The notes below the pieces were generated by a model that did not search any database, was not told where the DNA came from, and saw nothing but the letters and a program-made list of their open reading frames with translations. Positions 1 to 11,182 of a stretch of DNA of 64,000 bases are shown piece after piece. The translations under genes were made by a program, and so were the position numbers. Source of the DNA: Ampelocalamus luodianensis. Lineage: Eukaryota; Streptophyta; Magnoliopsida; Poales; Poaceae. Within the stretch, counting starts at the first letter, position 1; every line of letters starts with the position of its first letter. The stretch spans positions 74,906,428-74,970,427 of the forward strand of contig CM070618.1 in the NCBI GenBank assembly GCA_036346255.1. The letters are read 5' to 3'.

Positions 1-3000
1 TTTGTGCCCCCCAACCACAAAAACATCGGAGTAGAGCTTTCTACCATTGAGTTTGGAAAAATTTTCAATGGTCCATGTAAATCTGGATGTGGAGGTATCT
101 GGTATGTGTTGGTTCTCAACTGCTGATGGATTCTGCAAGATCACATAAATAAATAGTAAACAATGGAAGCAAAGAGATAAAAGTAATAGAACATTTTGTT
201 CTCCGGACTTAGTATTAAGCATCACACACACACAATGTCAAAAAACCACAAGCTTGAAAGTAGCTACCCACCCAACTAACATTTAGCATCTGTCCGCTAG
301 TCATTGTGCACTTACAACAGAAAACACCATCACCTCAATGACCTAATAACAACAGTCATCTACCTCCACCCAAAACCCCGAACCCACACAACCAAAAAGA
401 ATACCACAAACCCAACATGTTTTGGAATGTTATTGTCTTTCTAGTTCAGGGTTGATTCCTTCACCAGCATCAGCATTGTTAGTGTTTTGGCCTTCACATC
501 AAACACCAGCGCTAGAAAGGTTATGAAAGCAATACAGAATGCACAGGTTATGGCTATTAGCTGAACAGGAACTTCCATATCCAATAAAGCACTGTCCATG
601 GTAAGGTTAAGGATACAATCCACACCAATCAAAATAAAAATTGTGTTCTCCATAGTGACAGTAACCGCTGGCCGCTGCACATTTCACAACCACCTGCCAG
701 CATTCACATGAAAACAACAGAATCTCTGCAATGCAAAACTACTGAGTCACTGTCCCCATGGTATAACAAGCTCATTGGAGTCTATTTGGTACCAAGCCTA
801 TGAGTGCGCAGGTCCCTCAACAAAAAAGAGTGCATGCAAGGCTGCATAACATGTATGATCTCCAGATGCTCTAGCTAGCACACTTGATAGCCCTATCAAA
901 TATCAATTGTCATCTATAGTCTAGCATGGTACCATTTGTGCATTTACACCCTGGTTTAGTACCGTACAGGTGATTGGCTATCACCCTTATGATCATTGCA
1001 CATGGCTAACACCATCTGGAAACAAACCTTTCGTCCTTCAACTGCTAACTTGAGCCTGCACTGTTGCATCAACATCTAGTTCATTCAAATGGATAGCGCA
1101 CTACTTCACATGTCAAGTTGTCTGACTCTCTGTCAATATTAATGGCTCGTTCAAGCCAAGTTTGACTTAGGTTGGGACTTGGGAGAGTTTTTCTTCACGA
1201 TAATATTCCACCCAATATAAAGAACAAGTATAAATTAAGAGCAACTATCACTTTAACAAAAACTCAGAAATTCTGTATATTTCAATGCACAATCATCCCA
1301 AAAAAAAGTTTAAAACACATTAGTTGAGCAGATTTTGCGAAAGTAGCATTGGGCATAAAAACTTTGCATATGTTCTTGCCCAGTTGGACAAGAAACGATG
1401 GTAAACAAGTTCATGTTCCTTCTTACAGATAAACAAAAGTAGACTGAATTCTGCAAAAATGTAATTAGATGCTAACCACACTAAATTAAGAGTAGCTGAA
1501 TCGACAAGGAGATGATTCATAGGATTTTCCAAATCACTTTCTTTTGGAACAAAAAGTGAACAGGTCAAAATAATCATAAACCGGACAAATATAAGCTGCA
1601 GGAAAGAGTGGAAAGTCAAGTTAGAAAAAGGGTAATATTAATATTGTTGTTCCCCATCCAGTAGGAAACCAGAACAATGGTTCTGGAGAGAATATAAGAA
1701 AATTTGCGTCAACAAGGCAGACCAAGACCTAATTTGGCAATGTAATGCTGTGCTCAGTGTGCTACCCGAGAGCATATTAAAACCCAGTGTTCGCCAAGGC
1801 AGGCCGCCTAGTCGCTCGACGGAGCCCTACCACCGCGAAATTGCCATAATCGGTGCGCTAGGTTGACGGCTAAAGGCGGGCTCAGTTGTCAAAGGCGGAG
1901 CGAGGCGAGGCGGGCTGGGCGGCCAACTAGGTTGGGGGAAAGAGAGAGGAGGAGGGAAGGCCGAGGCGGAGGAGGCACCGGCTTGTCGTGGTCACGAAGA
2001 GGCGGCGGTGGCGCTGAATTGAAGATGATGGACTGCAACTCAACCGTTTTGGGCCGTGCAGGCTGCAACTCAGTCGTTTTGGGCTGGCCTATATAGCACT
2101 CTCAAAGCCTCAAGGGAAAGGAGGGGCGCTGCCTGTTAGGGTTTCAGTTCACATCCTCCCCACAGCCACCGCAAGAGAGAGCAAGAGAGGCGCAGGCGCA
2201 AGACGGCGGCGGGGCTGATGATAGCGACGACAAGCTGCGACGGGAATGAAGATAGCGGCGGGCTTGATGATGGCGACGGCGGGCAGAGGTGCAGAAGGTT
2301 GTCGGATGCTCACAAGATTCACCTCACCGCCGACCGAATCGTGCTCCCCCACCGTCGAATCTGCCTCCTCCGACGTCGATTTTCCTTCCCTTTCGCCGGA
2401 TTCAATCTCCATGCCGCCGACATCGACCTCGGGCTCCCATTCCACTGCTCCACCATCCAGGTGTTGTTGCTGCTCCCCCCTTCTCTGCTCTTTCTCCCCC
2501 TCTTTCATAGGCAGCCAGCTAGGCGCCGCCTAGGCGGTCTAGGCACTAGGCAGCCACCCGCCGCCCACCTTCTGCCTAGCGACTCCATTTCCTTCAGTTT
2601 TTTGTGATGTAATATTTTTTTGTTCACTCAAATGTTTTGTCATGCAACACGTGGTTATATCTACTTCACAGGTAATACAAATCTTGCAAGGTGTAACAAA
2701 AGCAGGTAACAAAACTTTGAAACAACCATGTCATATGTAGCAGTATGGAGTAAGTTTTACGAGACCTGTCATACTGCAAAACTGTCCCGAAATCATCATG
2801 AAACTAATATAAGTACAAACCAAAATTTTGGATGGCGTGAAGCACGATTCAAAAACTAAGATAGTAAAGGAGTGATACTAGAGCCCAGTCACATCAAATA
2901 GAAAACGGGAAAACACAACATTAGCACACCACAAAGTGACGTATTTTAACAATAAAGCTACAGAAAATGCAAAGCAGATTAAACTTCACCTGAGAATACC

Positions 3001-3340
3001 AAAAAAAACGAAAAATCTCACCTTCCATCGGCTGCGGCCCCTCGACGACCTCCTGGTGAGGGACCAGCATCTCCTCATCCTGGTCCTGCTGCGCCGGCTG
3101 CAAAAACAATCACCAGAACGGTTCAGGACACGGAGCCCAAAAAAAAAAACAGAACCTTAGAAATCACCACTGCAGCGGCGCCCGCAATACCACCCCAAAT
3201 CGAACCCGATCAAAACAATCCCCAAATCGCAAACCCTCTACGGAACCGTGAAGCACTCCGAACCGAAGCGTCCGGAGTGGCGCGAATGGCAAGGTCGCGC
3301 GGGGTTTTACCTCGGGGGCGCGGGGGGTCACCATGGTCAT
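1..3340 (-). CDS. UBP12: UBP12/UBP13-type ubiquitin carboxyl-terminal hydrolase, 5' part (partial)
   Basis: Deubiquitinase of the MATH-USP (HAUSP/USP7-like) family; in plants UBP12/13 remove ubiquitin from nuclear and cytoplasmic targets and affect flowering, immunity and Polycomb silencing. Exon 1 (3311-3340, complement) encodes MTMVTPRAPE and ends at a GTAAAA donor. Exon 2 (3022-3097) encodes an acidic segment with DEEMLVPHQEVVEGPQPME, a hallmark of the family N-terminus, and ends in phase 1 at GTGAGA. The exon at 1-132 starts after TTGCAG in phase 0 and encodes the start of the MATH domain (SRFTWTIENFSKLNGRKLYS, then DVFVVGGHK). Because exon 2 leaves phase 1 and the MATH exon enters phase 0, at least one short exon must lie between 133 and 3021; I did not find it. 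The catalytic USP domain lies beyond the left edge. The start ATG is the first of two in-frame ATGs, just 3' of a GGC-repeat 5' UTR (about 3347-3372). Confidence 0.88.
133..3021. other. Large exon-poor interval inside the UBP12-like gene
   Basis: Intronic DNA of about 2.9 kb between recognised exons. It holds short open frames with hydrophobic stretches (complement 441-680 and 1320-1619) that have no recognisable domain, and a GC-rich block (about 1780-2600). That block opens with GCCGCCTAGTCGC-like and closes with GGCGCCGCCTAGGCGG-like motifs, suggesting an inserted GC-rich repeat. One unlocated short exon is expected here from the splice phases. Confidence 0.5.
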
Positions 3341-3575
3341 GTACCGCGGCGGCGGCGGCGGCGGCGGCCGCGGTGGACCGGTGGGGGATCGGATCGCGGC
3401 GATCGCCGCGGAGATGACGGGGATTTGAGACTCGGGCGCTAGGGTTCAGGGGAGAGGCGAAGAGACGAGGCGGAAGGTGAGGGGGGACGAGAAAAATGAA
3501 GGATGGGAGGAGCGCGTGCTCTTTTGCGGTTTTCCAGTTCACTATAAAGGCTGCGGGCCTGGGCATAAGGAAACT

Positions 3576-4623
3576 GAAAATTTTGTTGGTACCACTGCAA
3601 AAAGTGTGTAATATCAATTTTGTTATTATAAATTAGACTGTTATTTTTGTCACAAAAAAATTACGTTCATTTTGTTTTTGGTACTACGGTCAGTTAATGT
3701 TATTTTGACCGTTACAATAAATAGTTTGACAACTATTTCTCTGTCAATTTTTCCAAAAAGACATCTAATACCCCTATCAACCTGTGGGCCCTACTGCCAG
3801 TCACTCATTTCTCTGTTTGTCGGCCGGGAGGGCCTCTACCGAGGCGGAGGCAAAGGCGGCGCAGCAAGGCGGAGACAGAGGCTAGCGCCGGGAGGAAGGG
3901 TGCTGCCGCTCTAGCATCGTCGCCAGGCCGGCCAAGCACGCTGTGGCCCCACCACATCTTGTCGACTAGCACGCCTTCGCACCCCGCCGCACAATCAAAA
4001 CCCCTATAGCACCACCGCCTTAAAACATGTTGTCATCATGGTCCACAATCGTGTCGCCGATTCGAAGTCGCCACCTTGTTGCATATTTGTGCCCACACGC
4101 ACTACCTTTCCCCGCTGCCAATGCACGAAGACGTTGCCTCCGTCGTTCTTGACGTCGGCCTGAAGGCCACTACTAACGCCACCGACGCACGCGAAGTCAC
4201 GCCATTGTCAAGGCCGCGCTGTCATCGCCTTTACCGCCCCCACACTAACGCCAGCACACGCCGCCCAAGCCGCCATCGTTGGAGACGGGCTCAATTGCGC
4301 CTGCCAAGAGGAGGGGCGCAGGGCGAGAGGATGAGTGGCGCCAAGGCGGTCGAGGTGGCGCGGCTGGAGGCGAGGCCGAGACGATGTAGTGGAGAGGAGG
4401 AGCCATGGAGGTGAAGAGAGAGAGGAGGAATAAGTATGAGGATGAAGAGGCAGAGGGGTAAATAAGTCTTTTCACACATAATTTAACAGTCAAACTAACA
4501 TACACTGACGGTAGTGGTAAAAACAAAATGGACGTAAAATTTGAGTGTCAAAAACGACACTATCCAATTTGTAGTGACAGAACCGATATTACACACTTTT
4601 CCAGTGGCACAAACAAAATTTTC
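3576..4623. mobile_element. Mutator-like non-autonomous element (Pack-MULE-like) in the UBP12 promoter
   Basis: The two ends form long imperfect inverted repeats of about 150 bp. The left end starts GAAAATTTTGTTGGTACCAC and continues with CAAAAAGTGTGTAATATC. The reverse complement of the right end starts GAAAATTTTGTTTGTGCCAC, then GGAAAAGTGTGTAATATC. Similarity continues through shared CATTTTGTTTTT and GTCAGT blocks to about 3745 and 4465. Outside the ends, TAAGGAAAC (left) and TTAGGAAAA (right) may be a degenerate 9-bp target duplication. The AT-rich ends enclose a GC-rich core (about 3815-4440), as in Pack-MULEs that carry host-gene pieces; I do not recognise the core. No transposase is present. 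The element ends about 235 bp upstream of the UBP12-like start codon. Confidence 0.75.
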
Positions 4624-6037
4624 CCTTTAGGAAAAGGCGATTTGGATATTTCGGTCGGACTTGTGGAGGAGACAAGATGGCAGTGGACCTTGTATACGAC
4701 GTATGTGCTTAGGTTTTTGGGCTGTTCGTGTAAACGGAATGGATGGTTTGCCATTGTAATATTTGTCTCAGCTCTTAAACCAATTATAATTGGCGGGAGC
4801 TCGCATATTTTGAGGTGGCTTTGCCAATTAGATGGTGCCATGTGTCTGGTATTCTTATTTTGAGGTGATTTGGCCAATCAAATGGTGCCATGCCTCCAAT
4901 CTTTTTTCGTTTCGATGGGGAGGTGTCCTCCGACTTTCGGTCATTTTTGTCGTGCAATCGGTAAAAAGGTAAAAAATGTGACTGCATGTGTGAAATTCAG
5001 AAAATGGAGCGCTCTCCACGCACATTATCCCTCCTGTCATTGGCTTACTCGTCACCATTGCTCAACGGTTCCCCTCCTAGCTCTAGTACAAGAAACCGGT
5101 ACCAGGTAAAATTCTGTCGGGCGGCCGGTAACGGTTACCGGTTGGTAACCGAAAAATCTGGAAAAAACTGATCAAAATTCGTTTGAAAAAATTTGAATCT
5201 GAGATCTAACCGCTGAAATTTTGAATTTAAATTTGAATTCTAAAAATTCCGGCCGGGATTTTGAATCCCGGTCCCCACCGAGAAATCCAGTAACCGGTCG
5301 GGTTTTTTCATGCTCCTTACATTGATTGTACTCATGGAGGAGGAGCAGATGATGATGGACCTTGGTCCGATGTATGTGCTTCATGTTTCGGGTTATTCGT
5401 TGGAACATCAACCTTTGTGACCTTTGTCCCTGTTCATAAATATACGTGATTGGTAATCTCGTATTTAATTCTAGGTGTCCTGGCCAATCAGACGGTGTTT
5501 TTCATTTCGTTCGAGAGACAACCTTGGACTCACGATTGGCAAGCTCGGATGCATTCTGAGGTGACCTAGCCAATTAGACAGAGCCATGTGTTCTTTATCA
5601 TGTTTCGTTCGAGAGAATCGTGAACTCCCGATCAAGCAATCGACAGAAAAGCGTGGTTGCACGTGTGAAGGTTCAACGGGAACAGTGCTAGTCGAGCCAT
5701 GGTGCTAGGAAAACCCTAATTGTCTATTCATTGTTTTAATGCACATTGAAGGTTCGACGTGCTAGTCGAGTCATGGTGCTGGAAAACCTAATTGTCTATT
5801 CATTGTTTTTGCATGCGCATTCAATCGTTCGATGCTAATTAGTTATAGAGCCAGAAACCTGAATAACCTTTAGAAACCTTTCCTCAGGCATCAACTACAT
5901 TGCGTTGCATCAACCTTTTCCCTATAAGAATCAATTTTGGAAAATTAATTTGATAGGGAATGTCTGTGCACTGTTGGAGAACACATTTTTCTGTTGGAGG
6001 AAAATGTTCTGGTTTGGGGAAAATCACAAGTATAAAT
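4624..6037. other. Intergenic DNA with a small tandem duplication
   Basis: No gene is recognised. Two head-to-tail copies of a ~75 bp unit lie at about 5668-5745 and 5746-5815; they share GTGCTAGTCGAG, CATGGTGCT and CCTAATTGTCTATTCATTG. The stretch 5090-5300 is rich in repeated ACCGGT/GGTAACCG motifs, which recur at 37370-37800 and 48300-49450 and so belong to a dispersed repeat. Confidence 0.5.
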
Positions 6038-6044
6038 AATTTTT

Positions 6045-6690
6045 AGGAATAAGTTCATATTACACCCCTTAATTTTGCGCCGAGTCCAAAATATCCCCTG
6101 AACTCTAAAACCGTCTGATTTGCATCCTCAAACTGCCCATACCATTTGGTTTACACCGCTCGGGCCGAAAACAGGTGATTTTGGATGACGTGGCATCACT
6201 AATATTTTGATTTTCTTGATTTTCAAACTTCCGAAGGTCATATCTTCTTCGTTCAAACTCCGATTTGAGCGATTCAAATTTCTAAATTCCTTGTCTTGTT
6301 GTTAGTATTTATTTGGTAATTGTTTGGGATTTTATTTGGAGTTGTTTTATTTATTTGGCTTTGTTTGCTAAATAAATAAACAAAACTCAAAATAAAATCC
6401 AAAAAAATACAAAATAAATACTAATAGCAAGATAAGGAATTTATAGGAATTTAGAAATTTCAATCTCTCAAATCGGAGTTTGAACGAAGAAGATATGACC
6501 TCTTGAAGTTTGAAAATCAAGAAAATCAAAATATTAGTGATGTCACGTCATCCAAAACCACCTGTTTTCGGCCCGAGGGATGTAAACCAAACGGTATGGG
6601 CAGTTTGAGTGTGCAAATCAGACGATTTTGGAGTTCATGGGGTATTTTGGACTCACGCAAAGTTCAGTGGTGTAATATGAACTTATTCCT
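6045..6690. mobile_element. 646-bp fold-back MITE with ~300-bp inverted arms
   Basis: Starts AGGAATAAGTTCATATTACA and ends with the matching inverted sequence TGTAATATGAACTTATTCCT. The arms (about 6045-6345 and 6400-6690) are near-perfect inverted copies for most of their length, with shared blocks such as AAAACAGGTGATTTTGGATGA and AACTCCGATTTGAG, joined by a short AT-rich loop. The direct repeat AATTTTT flanks the element on both sides (6038-6044 and 6691-6697), a credible 7-bp (possibly 8-bp) target duplication. No coding capacity. The transcript of either strand would form a very long hairpin. Confidence 0.85.
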
Positions 6691-6697
6691 AATTTTT

Positions 6698-8990
6698 AAA
6701 ATAACATATTCATGGGATTCCCGCTAACCGCTAGAACTGCACCGACCAATGGGGCACAATTTTAACAGAAAGAGTATTCCAAGCAAATAAGAAAAATTAT
6801 TATTTTGTTTTGATTTAAAAAATAATCCCAGAAAGTATGTTTTACAAAAAGGTCCAACATTCGACCACTTTTGAAAAATACCTTTATGCTTTCAACATCT
6901 TACAAAATGGTCCTTAACTATTTGAAAACCAAAAGGTGCAAAAGTAGGGGCCTCCATGAAAAAAATAGTTTCAGAATTAAAATATTTTGAAATCAAGCGA
7001 GAGCTCCAATGAACTACCAATGCTACCATTTGACCATCCAAGTTTTACCAAAATGTCATGGGAAGTGTTTTTACCATTTTACCCAAAATGCAAGGTATCC
7101 TTTGAGGTGGCGAGAGCTCAATCAAACCAGATTTTTTTTTCCTTTCACAAAGTTAAAAACAAATTTAGAAATTTTCTTAGGAGAGAAGCATTGCATGCCA
7201 ACATAAAGAGCACCTGGCCAGCTAGGATAGAGCATTTGCTCTATTCGTCCAAAAGGGGGTAAGCTCATCCCTCTCCTTCTCATTTCTTTATTCTTTCTTG
7301 ATTCATGGCTAATGTCTGGCATGTTTTTGCCATGAAGAATGGAAGGGAGCAAAGGATAGGAGATCAAAGGGAGAGTAAACCTAGCATTCATTCAAGCATC
7401 AACACATGCATCTCATTTCAGTCCAAGCATAAATGCCCAAATCCATCTCAAGCATCAGTCAACATCTAGCATATCATTTCTTATCAAAATCAACGTAGGC
7501 TAAAAAAATATCACTATATAAAGTGCAGACTAAACCATAGTGGACATGCATGATGTCTGAAAATGCTTTGAGTAACTAGTATAGGTAGGTTGCTCTCAGA
7601 TTCAATTATCATTGAGCTATTACTATAAATCTGGATAGATGATAATGTTCTGATCAGTTTTGCCCATGTGTTCTAGATAAAATCCTTTATCTGTTGTTTG
7701 AGAATAATGTACTGAAAATGCTTTTGAGTAACTAGTATAGGTAGGTTGCTCTTAGATTCAATTATCATTGAGCTATTGCTATAGATATGGATAGTATCAT
7801 GTTCTGATCAAGTTTGCCCATGTGTTCTAAATAAAATCCTTTATATGTCATTTGAGAATAATTAACATGTATAGGATCTCTACTATCAGTTATTGCAATA
7901 CAGCAATAGTACACCATCCTTCTCTCTATTGCCCAGAACAATGACATGCTAGATTGTGTACCAATATATATGGCAAAGCTCAGTTTAAGATTTGTACCCA
8001 TCATTGCCAAGCTAGTTAACATCACCAATGTTGTTGATTGCTCAATTTAATCAAGTCTTATCATATGAAAATCAAGACATCATCCTACTAGTATCATGCT
8101 AGTAGGGTTGTTAAACCAAATCCTGAAAAATGTGATGCAAATGTATGTGCATGTCATCCATCTATGTTCTAGGCATCAAACATTTAGTATTGAAGCATCA
8201 ATTTATATATTCATCCATGCATCATACCCAAATTGGTCAAATAGGAGCTAGGAGCTAGAGGTAGAAGAAGGCCAAAACATAGAAGGCTAGGAGTCGGTCG
8301 GAGTTGCAGCGGTGCGAGCACCACGCCGTCTCACGGCCGATAGCATCGGCAGAACCCAGGTGGATCAGGCGAGAACGAGAGGCAGGAGAGGGCAATACCA
8401 GGAGGAGGCCGCAGTGGCGAGCTGAGCTAGCTCGATGTCGAACGCAACCCTAGGAGCGACAAAGATACCAACCGGGAGGCGACACCCCAACGGGCGTCGG
8501 ATTTGGCCGGTGACCCCAGCGGCTAGGGTTAGGCGCGGCGGCACCATGGGTGCATGATGATTGAATCCAGCTCAGGATGGGTGCGAGTCCATCCCACAAC
8601 AATGGAGGCCGAGGGCTGATGGGCCAAAGTGTGGCGGGTGCCTTGGCCAGAGGCATCAAGTGAGGAGAGATAGAGGGAGAAGGAGAGCCAAGAGGTGTGT
8701 TGTGCGCGTGTGCGTGTGTCTTGTGTTGTGTGTGGGTTGGGCCAATGGGGCATGTGCGTACGTGTGTACTGGGCCAGATGGGCCGAGCCAATGAGTATTT
8801 CATTTCTTTTTTCAAACCTAATTTCAACTTTAGAAATGTTTGCAATAAAAATACACTTCAAACACCTGAACTATAAACTAATAAAAATGTTAATAAATCT
8901 ACTTTAATCACTATTCCATCCATTTGGATAAAACTCTTTTATTATTTATTATTTTCTAATAAAGGAAGTTTTTCTCTTATCTCTTATTTA
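6698..8990. other. Intergenic DNA with a ~155-bp tandem duplication
   Basis: No gene is recognised. Two direct copies of a ~155-bp unit lie at about 7555-7711 and 7712-7865. Both contain GAAAATGCTTT(T)GAGTAACTAG, TATAGGTAGGTTGCTCT and CCCATGTGTTCTA, and they differ at scattered positions. The block 8280-8790 is GC-rich and resembles the 5' leader of a minus-strand gene or element, but no domain is recognisable. Confidence 0.5.
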
Positions 8991-10244
8991 TATAAAAAGA
9001 AAAATCCATGTCTTCTTCAATTAAATTTTTCTTGTTTATCTCTTTTCTTCTCTCCTTCAAAACTTAATCTTTTGGGGAGAGTGTCGTTCAATTAAAACAA
9101 TAGCCTAGGCGTGTAGACTTATTATCGACATATGTGTGGATTTTCATTTGATTCTTAGTCCTTATCAAACTCCGTTGGTATTTTTCAAGAGTCCGAGCAT
9201 CAGGGAAAGTCTTATCGAACCTAAGCCTCATTACTCCAAATTTCCTTGTGTATCAGGGCAAGTTCAATACACTCTACTTGACTTTGCTTGGTTATGTTTC
9301 TTTATCGCGGGGCATGGTAGGACTGGTGGTGGATATCATTGGTATGGAAAAAAAATGTGTATATAAACTTCTTGTTACCATATTTTTTGTGCGGATTGTT
9401 ACCATAATTTTTGTTCTTTATATTTCTTAAATCTTATTTGGGTCTGTTATTTTGTTTGTCATCACACTTCTATCCATGTAAGTCCATATACTTTTCATTA
9501 AGGATATATGTATCTGTGTCCCACTAAAACAAACTAATTTCACTTATGTTGCCAAACATAGTTAGTGCATTTCATAATATAATATAATATAATATAATAT
9601 TAATGGTGACATATGCAATTAAGATGTTTATATGGGACACAGTTGGAATATCTCCATATATCATTCTTAACTCGTTTCTTCTTGACTATTTTGATAGTTG
9701 GAAAAAAAATCAATTCTAATGCTTCACTTTTTTCTTATATTTGTGTAAAGGGTTCAATGGAATGCCCATATTATGTTATCTGGGCCCTGGTGGATGTTGT
9801 CATGGATTCAGAAATACAAATTTTCTTTAATTGATGTTCTACCATGCTATTTCATTATGTTTTTTTTTTCTTTTATTGATGTTCTACCATGCTACTTCAT
9901 TATGGGTCTTCATGGATGTTATTTCATTGGTTTCAAGCATAAGGACAAAAGTTTTAGTTTGCTATTGTCCCCTCGCCCCCCCCCCCCCCGAAACACTAGC
10001 AATACAACTAAAGGAACCCCATGAGGTAACACTAAGAATACCTGATTTTTTTTCTTTCACCAATTACTGAAGCCTAACGTGTCATTTCTGATTTTAATTG
10101 TCATGATTTTGCACTTATACTTACATATGTATTTGGCAAAAAAAAAGTTTGAATCCTTTCACAGCCCTAGAGTCTGTAGACTTAGACAGATGGCAGTGGC
10201 AAATCATGATGTCCTTAGTATGTCGCTTCTGCATGTGACCAACT
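8991..10244. other. AT-rich intergenic DNA
   Basis: No gene is seen. It holds an (AATAT)n run at about 9575-9600, a short direct repeat containing TTGATGTTCTACCATGCTA (about 9830-9900) and a poly-C tract near 9978-9990. Confidence 0.5.
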
Positions 10245-10760
10245 ATGGTCTTTGCTAGGAGATGCCAATGCTGGCTTCTAGCTTCCATTTTTCATAGCAT
10301 GACTATGATTTTGTATTTACTCAAGGACTTCTTCCTCTCCCCAAAGAAGCAAGATCAACCAGAGCCTCTTGAGAGTGTTAAGTTGGGTGTTGTGAGACTA
10401 TTGTTTAGGGTTTCTGGTCCAATGTTCATTCTGATAGTTAGCATTGTACTACTAGCAATCTTGTTGTGGTATTATCCTATTACTCAGGTACAACCATACA
10501 AGTAACACAATATAATGCATGCAGCTAATTTCTCCTTTTCTCTTATTTTGGTCACTTTTGTTATTAACTAACGACAACTTATACATATGCACGCAATTTG
10601 TAGGGTATTTTTATTCTTGGAGTCTTCATTAGTTCTAGCTGCATATCTTACTTGTCAATAATGCTCACAGACATGATTTGTTTCAAGATTACTATCACAT
10701 TGGAGATAATGCTAGTTCCTATCACCATAACCATGCATACCTTATGCTTTGCAAGTCAGG
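10245..10760 (+). CDS. Possible exons of a small multi-pass membrane protein (unknown function)
   Basis: Two adjacent open blocks can be joined by consensus splice sites. The first runs to about 10489 and encodes a charged segment (FFLSPKKQDQPEPLESVKLG) followed by a hydrophobic helix (MFILIVSIVLLAILLWYYPI), ending CAG before GTACAA. The second starts after TTTGTAG at about 10604, encodes two hydrophobic segments (IFILGVFISSSCISYLSIML and ITITLEIMLVPITITM) and ends CAG before GTTCGA near 10760. The frame stays open throughout. I recognise no family, see no convincing start exon, and AT-rich repeat DNA follows. It could be part of a real gene or a gene fragment carried by a repeat. Confidence 0.35.
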
Positions 10761-11144
10761 TTCGATAAGTTCAATAAAGTTTTAAATAGATTTCATTTGT
10801 AATTATGCCACAATAAGGTTTTAAATAGATTTAATTTGTAATTATGCCACACCATTGATCTATTACTGATATGCTTGGTATGGTACCAATCCACTACATA
10901 GTTAACATAAGGGACTCAATTGAATCCAAAATTAAAGTTGAGGTCTCCCTTAATAAAATGAGAAGAATATAGGTCTGATTGAAAATTTGAATAAATAATG
11001 GAACCTAGAGAAAAGAGTGATCTGCTTTATTAATGCAGCTAATGTATGCTAAAGCAAAGTTGTTTTTTTTTTTTGCTTTATTAATGAAGCAATGCTGAAT
11101 AAATAATGAAGCTTAGAAACTATGGTGGTTTGCTTTATTAATTG

Positions 11145-11148
<4 letters not shown>

Positions 11149-11180
<32 letters not shown>
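11149..11180. repeat. (TA)n microsatellite
   Basis: Uninterrupted TA dinucleotide run of 16 units. Neighbouring DNA repeats the phrase TTTGCTTTATTAAT several times between 11020 and 11245. Confidence 0.9.

Positions 11181-11182
<2 letters not shown>

Noticed and set aside
2149..2607. Overlapping open frames on both strands
   Set aside because: GC-rich low-complexity DNA within the UBP12-like intron; no domain and open in several frames at once.
7765..8028. Minus-strand open frame of 87 codons
   Set aside because: It overlaps a tandem duplication of non-coding character and has no recognisable motif.
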